From positions 310,001-374,000 of the forward strand of contig NZ_JACYFU010000001.1 in assembly GCF_014837245.1 (NCBI RefSeq): DNA of 64,000 nt, in the 5' to 3' direction. A model generated the notes under the pieces. It was not told the origin of the DNA, made no database searches, and worked only from the letters and a program-made list of their open reading frames with translations. A program made the position numbers and the translations under genes. Every line of letters starts with the position of its first letter. The stretch's first letter is position 1. Below are positions 50,380 through 59,663 of this stretch, piece by piece. This DNA is from Devosia oryzisoli (GTDB taxonomy: Bacteria > Pseudomonadota > Alphaproteobacteria > Rhizobiales > Devosiaceae).

Positions 50380-51174
50380 ATGCAGCCCTATCTCCAGCTT
50401 CTCTCCGACATCCTCGAAAACGGCACCGACAAGGCCGACCGCACCGGCACCGGCACGCGCTCGCTCTTCGGCTACCAGATGCGCTTCGATCTCTCGAAGG
50501 GCTTTCCGCTCGTCACCACCAAGAAGCTGCACCTGAAGTCCATCATCTACGAACTGCTCTGGTTCATTCGCGGCGAAACCAATGTGCGCTGGCTGCAGGA
50601 GCGCGGCGTCACCATCTGGGACGAATGGGCTGACGAAAACGGCGATCTCGGCCCCGTCTATGGATCGCAGTGGCGGAGCTGGCCGGCGCCCGATGGGCGG
50701 AATATCGATCAGCTGCAGAACGTCATTGATCAGATCAAGGCCAAGCCCGACAGCCGCCGCCACATCGTCTCGGCGTGGAATCCGGCGGAGGTGGACAATA
50801 TGGCGCTGCCGCCCTGTCACGCGCTGTTCCAGTTCTACGTGGCCAAGGGCAAGCTCAGCTGCCAGCTCTACCAGCGCTCGGCCGACACCTTTCTCGGCGT
50901 CCCCTTCAACATCGCCTCCTACGCGCTGCTCACCCACATGGTGGCGCAGGTCTGCGATCTCGAGGTCGGCGACTTCGTCCACACGCTGGGCGATGCGCAC
51001 ATCTATTCGAACCATTTCGAGCAGGCCCGCCTGCAGCTCACGCGGGAGCCGAGGCCGCTGCCCAGGCTGATCATGAACCCCGATCGCCGGCGCATCGAGG
51101 ATTTCGTCTACGAGGACTTCGCCTTCGAAGGCTACGACCCCCATCCGCGCATCGCCGCGCCGATCGCTGTGTGA
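50380..51174 (+). CDS. thyA: Thymidylate synthase
   Basis: ThyA methylates dUMP to dTMP using methylene-THF and leaves dihydrofolate. The catalytic cysteine is Cys146 in [29 protein letters not shown], the dUMP-binding SAWNPAE and [18 protein letters not shown] are all present. The 264-residue length is that of the E. coli enzyme. folA, which recycles the dihydrofolate, lies 2.2 kb downstream on the same strand. Confidence 0.98.
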   Translation: MQPYLQLLSDILENGTDKADRTGTGTRSLFGYQMRFDLSKGFPLVTTKKLHLKSIIYELLWFIRGETNVRWLQERGVTIWDEWADENGDLGPVYGSQWRSWPAPDGRNIDQLQNVIDQIKAKPDSRRHIVSAWNPAEVDNMALPPCHALFQFYVAKGKLSCQLYQRSADTFLGVPFNIASYALLTHMVAQVCDLEVGDFVHTLGDAHIYSNHFEQARLQLTREPRPLPRLIMNPDRRRIEDFVYEDFAFEGYDPHPRIAAPIAV

Positions 51175-51289
51175 ACCGCGCGCAGCCAATTCTCGCCGCC
51201 AGAAAAACCCGCTAGAACTCCTTTGGCTCATGCTCCGCTCGAGAGTCCGGCGCGGCCGCTACGGCGTTGAAATCCCTGGGAGGATGATG

Positions 51290-52294
51290 ATGAAGCGCGT
51301 GTGTCTCGTGGCCGCCGCACTGGCCCTTGTGCCGCCGGCCCTCGCCAACGATACGGCCGCCGTGCTCACCACGGGCGGGCTCGAATTCGTGACGCATGGC
51401 GAGATCGCCATGGAGAGCGAAGACCTCTTCATCTCCACGCAAGAGATCCGCGTCGTCTACCGCTTCCGCAACGACAGCGACGCCGACCAGCACGTACTCG
51501 TGGCCTTCCCCATGCCCGATATCGTGCCCGATCACTTCTCTCCCGTGGCCTATCCCACCGGGCCGGACGACAACATCTTCCAGTTCCGCACCACGTTCGA
51601 TGGCCAGCCGGTCGAGGCGACGCTGCACGAATATGCCTTCGCCGCTGGCGTGGATCGAACCAAGCTGCTCGAGAAGATGCACGTGCCGCTCTACCCCATG
51701 GGGCAGGCGGCGATCGACGCCGTCGACGGGCTGGATGAGGCCGACACAGCCGAATTCCTGCATCTGGGCCTCGCTGTGCCGGACGAATACGATGCGGGCG
51801 AAGGCTGGGAAGTCCATCACTGGCCCAACTGGACCTACCGGGCGGCCTATACCTGGGAGGCCACTTTCCCCGCGGGCAAGACGGTGACGGTCGAACACCG
51901 CTATGTCCCCAGCGTCGGCGGTACCACCGGCGTGTCTTTCCTGTCAGAGCCCTCGGACGGCTACGACCCGGCCAGCGACTATCGCCGCAAGTATTGCACC
52001 GATGACAGTTTTGTCGCCGCCGTCAGAAAAACCCTGGCCAATCCGGACGAGCCCTGGTCCGCGCCCTTCACCGAGAGCTGGCTTTCCTACATCCTCACCA
52101 CGGGCGGCAACTGGGCCGGCGGCGGCATCGGCAAGTTCCGGCTCGTGGTCGACAAGGGCAGCCCGGACAATCTGGTGTCCTTCTGCGGCGAGAACGTGCG
52201 CAAGATCGGGCCCACGACTTTCGAGATGACGGCGGAGAACTACTGGCCGGAGCAGGAGCTCGAAATCCTCATTCTGGACCGCTACGAGCCTTGA
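51290..52294 (+). CDS. Exported DUF4424 protein
   Basis: The 334-residue product begins with a Sec signal (MKRVCLVAAALALVPPALAN). The mature part carries blocks of the DUF4424 family: AVLTTGGLEFVTHGEIAMES, EDLFISTQEIRVVYRFRN, and LSYILTTGGNWAGGGIGKF. Function is unknown. Of three consecutive ATGs (51284, 51287, 51290) the third has the best spacing from GGGAGG at 51278-51283. It lies between thyA and folA. Confidence 0.85.
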   Translation: MKRVCLVAAALALVPPALANDTAAVLTTGGLEFVTHGEIAMESEDLFISTQEIRVVYRFRNDSDADQHVLVAFPMPDIVPDHFSPVAYPTGPDDNIFQFRTTFDGQPVEATLHEYAFAAGVDRTKLLEKMHVPLYPMGQAAIDAVDGLDEADTAEFLHLGLAVPDEYDAGEGWEVHHWPNWTYRAAYTWEATFPAGKTVTVEHRYVPSVGGTTGVSFLSEPSDGYDPASDYRRKYCTDDSFVAAVRKTLANPDEPWSAPFTESWLSYILTTGGNWAGGGIGKFRLVVDKGSPDNLVSFCGENVRKIGPTTFEMTAENYWPEQELEILILDRYEP

Positions 52295-52343
52295 GGGCAG
52301 GACTTCGCCGGCGACCCCGCCGAAGCCCTGCCGAAGCACGCAC

Positions 52344-52670
52344 CTAGTCGGTGAAGCTGAATTCGGCCAGCTCGCAGACATTGTTGTTGGCGGAGGTGAC
52401 CTGGTCGCCGTCCTCGAACACGGCCATGAAGTCGTATTTGCAGTAACCGCTGCCGTCGTCGATGTTGATCATCACGCTCTCGCCGGCCGGCAGGATGTTC
52501 TTGCCCAGGATGTCTTCCTCCCAGGACTTCGAACCCGTGTTCGAGGCGTAGAACTCGATGATGTCGTAGGACGACGTATTGTTGATGCGGACGTGGCGGT
52601 CGAGTGCCGCAGCGCCCGCCGTGCCCGCGGCCAGGGCGGCCAGGGCCAGAAGTGCAACAGTGGTTTTCAT
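52344..52670 (-). CDS. Small secreted protein of unknown function
   Basis: ATG 52670 gives 108 residues with a signal peptide ending GTAGAAA. The mature part has INNTSSYDIIEFYASNTGSK, then SWEEDILGKNILPAGESVMI and two cysteines (GYCKYDF and NNVCEL) that could form a disulfide. The pattern recurs in short periplasmic proteins of other alphaproteobacteria, but I know no proven function. The ten upstream residues in the same frame are not needed. Confidence 0.75.
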   Translation of the reverse strand: MKTTVALLALAALAAGTAGAAALDRHVRINNTSSYDIIEFYASNTGSKSWEEDILGKNILPAGESVMINIDDGSGYCKYDFMAVFEDGDQVTSANNNVCELAEFSFTD

Positions 52671-52822
52671 TTGATCCCTCAACGGCAGTATTTGCCGCAC
52701 CCGAATTTAATTTGGACGGTACGATCTGCGCAAGTGTTCGCCGCATGGATACATGCCAAACAAGTAAACGCGCCTCGGGCGAGGGTCTTGTCGCGCGGCT
52801 GCGTCGGAAGTATCGGGTGCCT

Positions 52823-53320
52823 ATGACAATCTCCGAACAGCCCGCACCCACCATCCGCCGAGCCGAACCCGCCGATGCGGCGTTGGTTCTCCAGTTCATC
52901 AGGCAGTTGGCCGAGTACGAGAAGCTGGCGCACGAGGTGCAGGCGAGCGAGGCGGACATCGCTCGCGACCTTTTCGGGCCCGCCCCCAAAGTCTTTTGCG
53001 AGATCGCCGAGTGGCAGGGCAGGCCGGCCGGGTTCGCGCTCTGGTTCTACACCTATTCCACCTTCCAGGGCCGGCACGGCATCTGGCTCGAAGATCTGTA
53101 CGTGGATCCGGCGCTGCGCGGGCAGGGCATCGGCAAGGCCTTGCTGGTCCACCTGGCGCAGCGCTGCGCCCGCGAGCAGCTGGGCCGGTTCGAATGGTGG
53201 GTACTCGATTGGAACGAACCCTCCATCCGCTTCTACAAGAGCCAGGGCGGCGTCCTGCAGGACGAGTGGACAAAGGTGCGGATCGATGGCGCGGCACTGG
53301 AGAGGCTTGCCTCGCTCTAA
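52823..53320 (+). CDS. GNAT-family N-acetyltransferase
   Basis: The 165-residue protein has the GNAT fold. IRRAEPADAALVLQFIRQLA opens the domain, and the acetyl-CoA loop is DPALRGQGIGKALLVHLAQR. WVLDWNEPSIRFYKSQGG closes it. The sequence resembles the diamine acetyltransferase-like group (spermidine/spermine N-acetyltransferase-like), but substrate cannot be settled from sequence. ATG 52823 fits the family start; upstream frame extension is not supported. Confidence 0.9.
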   Translation: MTISEQPAPTIRRAEPADAALVLQFIRQLAEYEKLAHEVQASEADIARDLFGPAPKVFCEIAEWQGRPAGFALWFYTYSTFQGRHGIWLEDLYVDPALRGQGIGKALLVHLAQRCAREQLGRFEWWVLDWNEPSIRFYKSQGGVLQDEWTKVRIDGAALERLASL

Positions 53321-53399
53321 GTCCTTCTTGAACCATTCATCCCCTTGAGGCGCGGGACTGCACCGTTTACGTCAGGCCTACAGTCAAGAGGAGTTCCGG

Positions 53400-53930
53400 A
53401 TGCCGCCCAAGATCGCACTCATTGCTGCCGTGGCCCGCAACGGCGTGATCGGCCGGGACGGCGACATGCCCTGGCGCATCCCGTCGGACTTCGCCTGGTT
53501 CAAGCGCGCCACCATGGGCAAGCCCATGGTGATGGGGCGCAAGCAGTTCGAGACTTTTCCCAAGCCCTTGCCCGGCCGGCCCCACATCGTGGTGACGCGT
53601 CAGCCCCAATATCAGGTCGAGGACCCGGAGGTTCTGGTGCGGCATAACCTGCAGGAGGCGTTGGCGGCGGGGCGGCGGCTGGCCGAAGCCAGCCACCTCG
53701 ATGAAGTCATGGTCATCGGCGGCGGCGACATTTACGCGCAGGCAATGCCGGTGGCTGACCGGCTCTACATCACTCATGTCGACCTCGAACCCGAGGGCGA
53801 TGTGCGCTTTCCCCCCATAAACCCCGAGGAATGGCGGCCTTCCGACATCATCGACAACCCGCCCGCGGCATCGGATGCGGCCAGCTACATCATCCGCGTC
53901 TACGAGCGCGCGGAGCCGGGCGCACATTGA
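53400..53930 (+). CDS. folA: Dihydrofolate reductase
   Basis: FolA reduces dihydrofolate to tetrahydrofolate with NADPH. ALIAAVARNGVIGRDGDMPW is the opening strand, followed by SDFAWFKRATMGKPMVMGRK and VMVIGGGDIYAQAMP (cofactor binding). The acidic active-site residue sits in PSDFAWFK. Length is 176 aa. AGAGGAG lies about 8 nt before ATG 53400. It pairs functionally with thyA upstream. Confidence 0.97.
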   Translation: MPPKIALIAAVARNGVIGRDGDMPWRIPSDFAWFKRATMGKPMVMGRKQFETFPKPLPGRPHIVVTRQPQYQVEDPEVLVRHNLQEALAAGRRLAEASHLDEVMVIGGGDIYAQAMPVADRLYITHVDLEPEGDVRFPPINPEEWRPSDIIDNPPAASDAASYIIRVYERAEPGAH

Positions 53931-53943
53931 TCGGCCGCAAGGC

Positions 53944-53972
53944 TTGCTTATATATGGTTCCAAAGATTTATC
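53944..53972 (+). promoter_or_regulatory. Possible promoter of hflKC
   Basis: TTGCTT (53944-53949) and TTTATC (53967-53972) are 17 bp apart, in an AT-rich patch just after folA. GGAAGGA follows as the hflK ribosome binding site. The hexamers are only moderate matches. Confidence 0.35.
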
Positions 53973-53993
53973 GAACGATCCGGAAGGAAAGCG

Positions 53994-55139
53994 ATGCCTT
54001 GGGAGAATAATGGAGGCGGGGGCGGCCGCAACACTGGCGGCCCCTGGGGGCAGGCGCCCGGCGGAGGTGGCGGCGGCCCTCGTCGCCCGGGGGGCGGCAA
54101 TACTCCCAATCTCGAGGACATCCTGAACCGCGGCCGCGACCAGTTCCGCGGTGGCGTCCCCGGTGGCCGCTGGCTGATCGTCGGCGGCATTGTCGTCGCG
54201 GTCGCGTTCTGGGCGCTCAACTCGGTCTATACCGTCGGGTCGAGTGAGGTCGGCGTGGAACTGCGGCTTGGGCAGCCCAAGCAGGAACTGTCCATGCCGG
54301 GCCTGCACTTCCACCTCTGGCCGATCGAGACGGTCGAGAAGGTCAACATCTCGGAAAACCAGTCGACGATCGGCTCCACCAATACCGGCGGACGCGGCGG
54401 CACCGATGATGGGCTGATGCTTTCGGGCGACCAGAACATCGTGGACGTGCGCTTTGCGGTGCTGTGGTCCGTGTCGAACCCGATCGACTACCTGTTCAAC
54501 GTACGTGATCCGGAAGACATGGTCACCAATGCGGCCGAAAGCGCCATGCGCGAGGTCGTGGGCCGCCGCCCGGCGCAGGACATCTTCCGCGATGATCGTG
54601 CGGGCATCGCCGCAGAGGTGCAGCAGATCACGCAGAGCATTCTCGACAGCTACAATATGGGCGTCAACGTCAGCCAGATTTCCATCGAAAACGGCGCTCC
54701 GCCGGCCGAAGTGGCCGACGCCTTCAACGAGGTGCAGCGCGCCGAGCAGGACGAGGATCGCCTGCAGGAAGAAGCCCGTTCCTACGCCAATACCTTGTTG
54801 GGCGACTCGCGCGGTCAGGCCGCGGCGATCCGCGAAGAAGCGGCCGCTTACGCCAACCGCGTGGTCCAGGAAGCAACCGGTGAGGCCGAGCGCTTCAACT
54901 CGATCTATGCCGAGTATGTCAACGCGCCCGAAGTGACGCGCAAGCGTCTCTATCTCGAGACCATGGAGCAGGTGCTGGGCGGCTCCAGCAAGGTTCTCAT
55001 GGAAGATGGCACCGCGGGCGGCTCCGGCGTGGTTCCGTACCTGCCGTTGCCCGAATTGCGGGCCAACAGCAGCGGCGGCTCGAGCAGTAACAGCAGCGGC
55101 AACAACGCCCCGTCCTCCACCACGTCTACGGGGAACTGA
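53994..55139 (+). CDS. hflK: Membrane protease regulator subunit HflK
   Basis: HflK, with HflC, forms a SPFH-domain complex around the FtsH protease in the inner membrane. A Gly/Pro-rich cytoplasmic tail (residues 1-55) leads to a membrane helix at about 62-82 (LIVGGIVVAVAFWALNSVY). The SPFH domain follows (VGSSEVGVELRLGQPKQELS), then a coiled coil (FNEVQRAEQDEDRLQEEARS). The last 30 residues are a Ser/Asn low-complexity tail. Length is 381 aa. It ends 2 bp before hflC. Confidence 0.95.
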   Translation: MPWENNGGGGGRNTGGPWGQAPGGGGGGPRRPGGGNTPNLEDILNRGRDQFRGGVPGGRWLIVGGIVVAVAFWALNSVYTVGSSEVGVELRLGQPKQELSMPGLHFHLWPIETVEKVNISENQSTIGSTNTGGRGGTDDGLMLSGDQNIVDVRFAVLWSVSNPIDYLFNVRDPEDMVTNAAESAMREVVGRRPAQDIFRDDRAGIAAEVQQITQSILDSYNMGVNVSQISIENGAPPAEVADAFNEVQRAEQDEDRLQEEARSYANTLLGDSRGQAAAIREEAAAYANRVVQEATGEAERFNSIYAEYVNAPEVTRKRLYLETMEQVLGGSSKVLMEDGTAGGSGVVPYLPLPELRANSSGGSSSNSSGNNAPSSTTSTGN

Positions 55140-55141
55140 GC

Positions 55142-56329
55142 ATGAGCAACCGCATCTACATTATCGGCGCCGTTGTTCTGGCTGCGCTCTACGTCCTGTT
55201 CTCCACCATGTATGTGGTCAACGAACGCCAGCAGGCCATCGTGCTGCGCTTCGGCCAGATCATCGACGTGCACGAGGAACCCGGCCTCTACTTCAAGATC
55301 CCGACCGACTTCATCGACACCGTGCAGATCATCGAAGACCGCCTGCTGCGTCAGGACATCTCCGACATGACCGTGCAGGTTTCGGGCGGCGCGTTCTATG
55401 AAGTCGACGCGTTTCTCACCTACCGCATCACCGATCCGGCCCTCTTCCGCGAACGGGCCCTGGGCCAGCTCTCGGTCGCCCAGGATCGTATCGCCACGCG
55501 CTTCGCCAACGCCCTGCGCGACGTCTACGGCCTGCGCGAGTTCAATGCGGCCCTGTCCGAACAGCGCTCGCAGATGATGCTCGAGGCGCGTGACCTGATG
55601 CGTCCGGAAATGGCGCAACTGGGCATCACCATCGTCGACGTGCGCATCCTGCGGACCGACCTTGCCGAGGAAGTACGCGAGCGTACTTACGAACGCATGC
55701 GGGCCGAGCGTCTGGCCGAGGCGGCGCTGCTGCGGGCCCGTGGCCAGGAGCAGGCCCAGAGCCTGCGCGCCATCGCCGACCGTCAGGCCGTCGAGATCGT
55801 GGCGGCGGCGACCCGCGACGCGGAAATCATCCGCGGCCAGGGCGATGCCGAACGCAGCCGCATCTTCGCGGCGGCCTATACTCAGGATCCGGAATTCTTC
55901 GAGTTCTACCGCTCGATGGAATCCTACCGCCAGGCCCTCAAGAGCTCGAACACCACCATGGTGCTCTCGCCCGACAGCGCGTTCTTCCGGTACTTCGGCT
56001 CCAATGGCGAATTGCCACCGGCCAATCCCAACCCGGCGCCGCCGCGCCAGCCGCAGGCCATCGAGGTGCCCAGCACCGGGGACGACGAGCCTGCGCTGGA
56101 CGGCATGGGCATCGAGGAAACGGTGCCACCGTCGATCACGCTCGACGACGGATCGCAGCTCGAGCCGACGACCGGCACCACCATTCCCGAGCCCGCGTCC
56201 GAAACGCTGCCAGCAGAGGAAACGGCGCCAGCAGAGGAAACGGACCCAGCCGATCTGACGTCGGCCCCGGCAACGACGGCCCCTGCAGCAAATGCGGAGC
56301 CTCAGGCAGCCCCGGCACCGGCTCAGTAA
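55142..56329 (+). CDS. hflC: Membrane protease regulator subunit HflC, with long acidic tail
   Basis: HflC partners HflK. The membrane helix is at residues 3-25 (IYIIGAVVLAALYVLFSTMY) and the SPFH domain begins VNERQQAIVLRFGQI. Conserved DPEFFEFYRSMESYRQALKS closes the core at about residue 285. The protein is 395 aa: about 85 residues longer than the core needs. The extra tail is Pro/Glu/Thr-rich and contains two near-identical PAEETx units. The tail would be periplasmic. DegP-type protease genes that often follow hflC are absent here. Confidence 0.94.
   Translation: MSNRIYIIGAVVLAALYVLFSTMYVVNERQQAIVLRFGQIIDVHEEPGLYFKIPTDFIDTVQIIEDRLLRQDISDMTVQVSGGAFYEVDAFLTYRITDPALFRERALGQLSVAQDRIATRFANALRDVYGLREFNAALSEQRSQMMLEARDLMRPEMAQLGITIVDVRILRTDLAEEVRERTYERMRAERLAEAALLRARGQEQAQSLRAIADRQAVEIVAAATRDAEIIRGQGDAERSRIFAAAYTQDPEFFEFYRSMESYRQALKSSNTTMVLSPDSAFFRYFGSNGELPPANPNPAPPRQPQAIEVPSTGDDEPALDGMGIEETVPPSITLDDGSQLEPTTGTTIPEPASETLPAEETAPAEETDPADLTSAPATTAPAANAEPQAAPAPAQ
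56209..56244 (+). repeat. Two tandem 18-bp units inside hflC
   Basis: GCCAGCAGAGGAAACGG followed by C or A occurs twice back to back. It encodes PAEETA-PAEETD in the acidic tail of HflC. The near-identity at DNA level suggests recent slippage duplication. Confidence 0.85.
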
Positions 56330-56349
56330 CCAGCCACAGGGCATGAACG

Positions 56350-56387
56350 AAAAGGCCGGTGCGGTTCTCCGCATCGGCCTTTGTTTT
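56350..56387. terminator. Rho-independent terminator between hflC and serB
   Basis: AAAGGCCGGTGCGG (56351-56364) pairs with CCGCATCGGCCTTT (56369-56382) with one G-T pair and a TTCT loop, then GTTTTT. It lies between convergent genes and can act on both. Confidence 0.9.
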
Positions 56388-56411
56388 TCCTGATGGAGGG
56401 TGCGGCGTTCT

Positions 56412-57284
56412 CTAGCGGACGAAATCGTCCTCGGCATAGCCTTGCAGATAGAGCAACGCCGTCAGGTCGCCGTGGTCGATCCGGATATCGGCCGCTGCAG
56501 CCACCGTCGGCTTGGCGTGCAGCGCCACCCCGAACCCGGCAATGCCGATCATGTCGAGGTCGTTGGCCCCATCACCCACCGCGATGGCGTCGTTGAGGTC
56601 CAGCCCCTTTTCATCGACCAGTTGCTCGAGCCGGGCCTTCTTGGTGTTCTTGTCGACGATCGGCTTCTGGACCGTCCCGGTCAGCCGCTCGCCCTCGAAT
56701 TCCAGCACATTGGCGACCGCCTCGTCGAAGCCGATCCGCTTGGCGAAATAGTCGGCAAAGAAGGTGAACCCGCCCGAGACCAGCGAGGTATAGGCGCCAT
56801 AGGCCTTCATGGTCTGCACCAGGGCCCGGCCGCCCGGCGCCAACGTGATGGCCTCGCGGCGGATTTCCTCGATGACGGAGCGCTCCAGCCCCTTGAGCAA
56901 GGCGACCCGCGTGTCCAGCGCCTCGGCGAAATCGAGCTCGCCCCGCATGGCCCGGTCGGTGATGTCGGCAACCTTGTCCTTGAGGTCGAGCGCGGCAGCC
57001 AGTTCATCGACGCATTCCTGCTCGATCATGGTGGAATCCATGTCGGCAATCAGCAGCCGCTTGCGGCGGCCTTCGCTGGGCACAAGGTTGGCATCCACAC
57101 GCCGCTCGCCCACGATCTCGCGGGCCGTTTCGAGCGCATGCTCGTCCTTCGGTTCGAGGATTTCGCACGCGATGCCGTGGCTCAGCCAGTTGAGTTCGCC
57201 GCCGGTTTGCTGCACCACACTGGCGGCCAGGGCCGCGTCGAGTTCAGGGTCGGCGGGATTGGCGACGAGCACGAGGACGGGCAT
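56412..57284 (-). CDS. serB: Phosphoserine phosphatase
   Basis: SerB makes serine from phosphoserine. It is a HAD-family enzyme with the nucleophile in LLIADMDSTMIEQECVDELA (first Asp of DMDST), Ser/Gly motif II SLVSGGFTFFA, and motif III/IV AVGDGANDLDMIGIAGFGVA. An N-terminal region of about 75 residues precedes the catalytic domain, as in the longer SerB form. ATG 57284 gives 290 aa. It is divergent from miaA with only 27 bp between starts, so promoters must overlap the genes or be very compact. Confidence 0.96.
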   Translation of the reverse strand: MPVLVLVANPADPELDAALAASVVQQTGGELNWLSHGIACEILEPKDEHALETAREIVGERRVDANLVPSEGRRKRLLIADMDSTMIEQECVDELAAALDLKDKVADITDRAMRGELDFAEALDTRVALLKGLERSVIEEIRREAITLAPGGRALVQTMKAYGAYTSLVSGGFTFFADYFAKRIGFDEAVANVLEFEGERLTGTVQKPIVDKNTKKARLEQLVDEKGLDLNDAIAVGDGANDLDMIGIAGFGVALHAKPTVAAAADIRIDHGDLTALLYLQGYAEDDFVR

Positions 57285-57311
57285 GGCGATGAGAACTCTC
57301 GGGGGAAACGG

Positions 57312-58193
57312 GTGAGCACCCAGAGGCGCGCGGTTCTGATAGCGGGTCCGACGGCAAGCGGCAAGTCGGCGCTGGCCCTGGAGCGCGCGCGCCGCACGCA
57401 GGGCGTCATCTTCAATGCTGATGCCATGCAAGTCTATGACACGCTTGCCCTTTTGACCGCCCGCCCCGGCGCAGACGATCTCACGGCCGCCGAGCATCGC
57501 CTCTACGGGTTCGTCCCCGCGTCGCTGCGGTTCTCGACCGGCGCGTGGTTGCGCGCCGTGGAGCGGGAACTGGCGGCCGTTGCACCCGACCAGGAGGTGA
57601 TTTTCGTCGGTGGCACGGGACTTTACTTCGATGCGCTGACACAGGGATTCGCCGAGGTGCCGCCGATCGCCCCGGAGATCGTCGAGGCGGTCAGCCACGA
57701 GATTGCGGGGCTCGATCAGGCCGGCCGCATGGCTTTGCTGCAACGTGAGGACGCCGCGACGGCGGAGCGGATCGGCGTTGCGGACCCGCAGCGAGTCATC
57801 CGCGCCCTGGCCGTCAAACGCGCCACCGGACGGCCGCTCTCCGGCTTTCAGGACGAGCCGGTGCCGCCGCCTTTGCTCGAAGGCTGGCACGTGGAGCGGA
57901 TGGTGCTGATGCCCGAGCGCCATGTCCTGCGCGAGCGCATCGCGCGGCGTTTCGCGACGATGATGGAGCAGGGGGCCGTCGTGGAGGTCGAGGCCCTGCG
58001 CGCGCTTGGTCTCGATCCGGGCCTGCCCGCAATGAAGGCCATCGGCGTGCCGGAAATTTCGGCCTGGCTCGACGGCCAGCTGTCGCGCGAGGAGGCGGTG
58101 GACCGCGCCGTGATCGCGACGCAGCAATATGCCAAGCGGCAGCGCACCTGGTTTCGCAACCGCTTCGGCGACTGGCCGGTGCGCTCAGCCTGA
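57312..58193 (+). CDS. miaA: tRNA dimethylallyltransferase
   Basis: MiaA adds a dimethylallyl group to A37 of tRNAs that read UNN codons. The P-loop is LIAGPTASGKSALAL. NADAMQVYDTLALLTARP and FVGGTGLYFDALTQG are the substrate-binding blocks, and ATQQYAKRQRTWFRNRF is the C-terminal signature. The start is GTG 57312, since no ATG precedes the P-loop within reach; a G-run sits 5 nt before it. Length is 293 aa. The upstream frame is antisense to serB. Confidence 0.95.
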   Translation: MSTQRRAVLIAGPTASGKSALALERARRTQGVIFNADAMQVYDTLALLTARPGADDLTAAEHRLYGFVPASLRFSTGAWLRAVERELAAVAPDQEVIFVGGTGLYFDALTQGFAEVPPIAPEIVEAVSHEIAGLDQAGRMALLQREDAATAERIGVADPQRVIRALAVKRATGRPLSGFQDEPVPPPLLEGWHVERMVLMPERHVLRERIARRFATMMEQGAVVEVEALRALGLDPGLPAMKAIGVPEISAWLDGQLSREEAVDRAVIATQQYAKRQRTWFRNRFGDWPVRSA

Positions 58194-59600
58194 CCGGCCG
58201 GGCGCCATCAGTCCCAGCCGTTCGCGCAGCGCAAATCGCGTGCTGAGCGCGACGGCGGCAAAGGCGAGCCCGGCGGCAAGGCCGGTCCAGATGCCCGTGC
58301 CACCCCAGCCGAGCTGGAAGCCAAGGAACCAGGATACCGGCAGGCCGACCAGCCAGTACCCGACAATGGCGATCAGCATCGGAATCTTGGTGTCGCTCAG
58401 CCCGCGCAGGGCATGGGCCGCCACCACCTGCGCCCCGTCGACGATCTGGAAGATGCCCGCAATACCGAGAAAACTTGCCGCCAGCGCCAGGGCGCGTGCA
58501 TTTTCCGGTCGGGCCGGGTCCAGAAACAGCGTCACGATCAGCGGCGCCAGCGTCACGAAGGCGAGGCAGGTGAGGGCCATGAAGCCGGTGCCCAGGGCAA
58601 AGGCCGTCCAGCCCGCCCTGCCGATCCCCGCCCGGTCGCCCCGGCCATGGGCGACGCCGACCCGCACCGTGGCGGCGGTGCCCAGCCCGAGCGGCACCAT
58701 GAAGGCCATCGACGCACATTGCAGCGCCACGGCATGGGCCGCGACTTCGGCCGTGCCGATGCGGCCCATCAGCAAGGCCGCAGCGGTAAAGAGGCCCACC
58801 TCTGCCAACACGGTCAGACCGATCGGCACGCCCATCCGCACGATGCCCATGAATCGCGGCCAGTCCGGCTTCCAGAAGCGGATCAGGATATGGAACCTGC
58901 GGAACCGGCGATGTGTGAGCACGAAGGCCAGAAGCGCGGCGAGCATCACGATATTGGTCAGCACGGTGGCAATCGCCGCTCCTCGCAGCTCAAGCCGCGG
59001 GAAGCCCAAGACGCCGAACATCAGGAGGTAATTGGCCGCGGCATTGACGAGAACACCCCCCACCGTGACCAGCAGGATGATGCGGGTCGTGTCGAAGGCC
59101 GAAAGAAATGAGCGAACGACGATGACGGCGAGGGCCGGGAACATCATCCAGGCACCGATCTGGATATATTCGTTCGCCCGCTCGGTGAGGATCGGGTCCT
59201 GGCCGAGCCAGCCGAACACGGTGCGGATCTGCAGGATGATCGGCACGAGGACAGCCGCCGCGACGATTGCGACCCAGAAGCCCTGGCGGACGATGCGTCG
59301 CACGGCCTTGATGTCGCGCGCGCCCCGAGCCTGCGCCGTTAGCGGAGCCACCGCTCCCACGATGCCGATGCCCAGGAGCAGCTGCGGCATCAGGAAGCTG
59401 GTTGCCAGTGTGCCGGCCGCGAGCGCTTCGGGCCCAAGCCAGCCCATCATGATCACGTCGGTCGTGGTCAGGGCGGTCTGGGCCAGTTGCGCGATGACGA
59501 GCGGCCAGGCCAGCACGAACATCGCCCTCAGTTCAGTGCGCCAGCTGCTCTCGGCAATGCGGGGTCGCGCGCTGGCATTTTGCGCCGTCTGATCACTCAT
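58185..59600 (-). CDS. MATE-family multidrug efflux transporter
   Basis: The 471-residue protein has about 12 hydrophobic segments in two homologous halves (PF01554 type). The first half begins MFVLAWPLVIAQLAQTALTT with TDVIMMGWLGPEALAAG, and the second VRMGVPIGLTVLAEVGLFTA with GRIGTAEVAAHAVALQCASM. MATE pumps export cationic drugs with Na+ or H+; the substrate is unknown. ATG 59600 is chosen; the longer frame to 59804 is unsupported. Its stop overlaps the end of convergent miaA by 9 bp. Confidence 0.94.
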   Translation of the reverse strand: MSDQTAQNASARPRIAESSWRTELRAMFVLAWPLVIAQLAQTALTTTDVIMMGWLGPEALAAGTLATSFLMPQLLLGIGIVGAVAPLTAQARGARDIKAVRRIVRQGFWVAIVAAAVLVPIILQIRTVFGWLGQDPILTERANEYIQIGAWMMFPALAVIVVRSFLSAFDTTRIILLVTVGGVLVNAAANYLLMFGVLGFPRLELRGAAIATVLTNIVMLAALLAFVLTHRRFRRFHILIRFWKPDWPRFMGIVRMGVPIGLTVLAEVGLFTAAALLMGRIGTAEVAAHAVALQCASMAFMVPLGLGTAATVRVGVAHGRGDRAGIGRAGWTAFALGTGFMALTCLAFVTLAPLIVTLFLDPARPENARALALAASFLGIAGIFQIVDGAQVVAAHALRGLSDTKIPMLIAIVGYWLVGLPVSWFLGFQLGWGGTGIWTGLAAGLAFAAVALSTRFALRERLGLMAPGRSG

Positions 59601-59663
59601 TCTCGTCTTTCCTGCCTGGGCTCCATCCTCTAGTGCAAAGGCGGACGGCGCGGAAGCCGGGCA

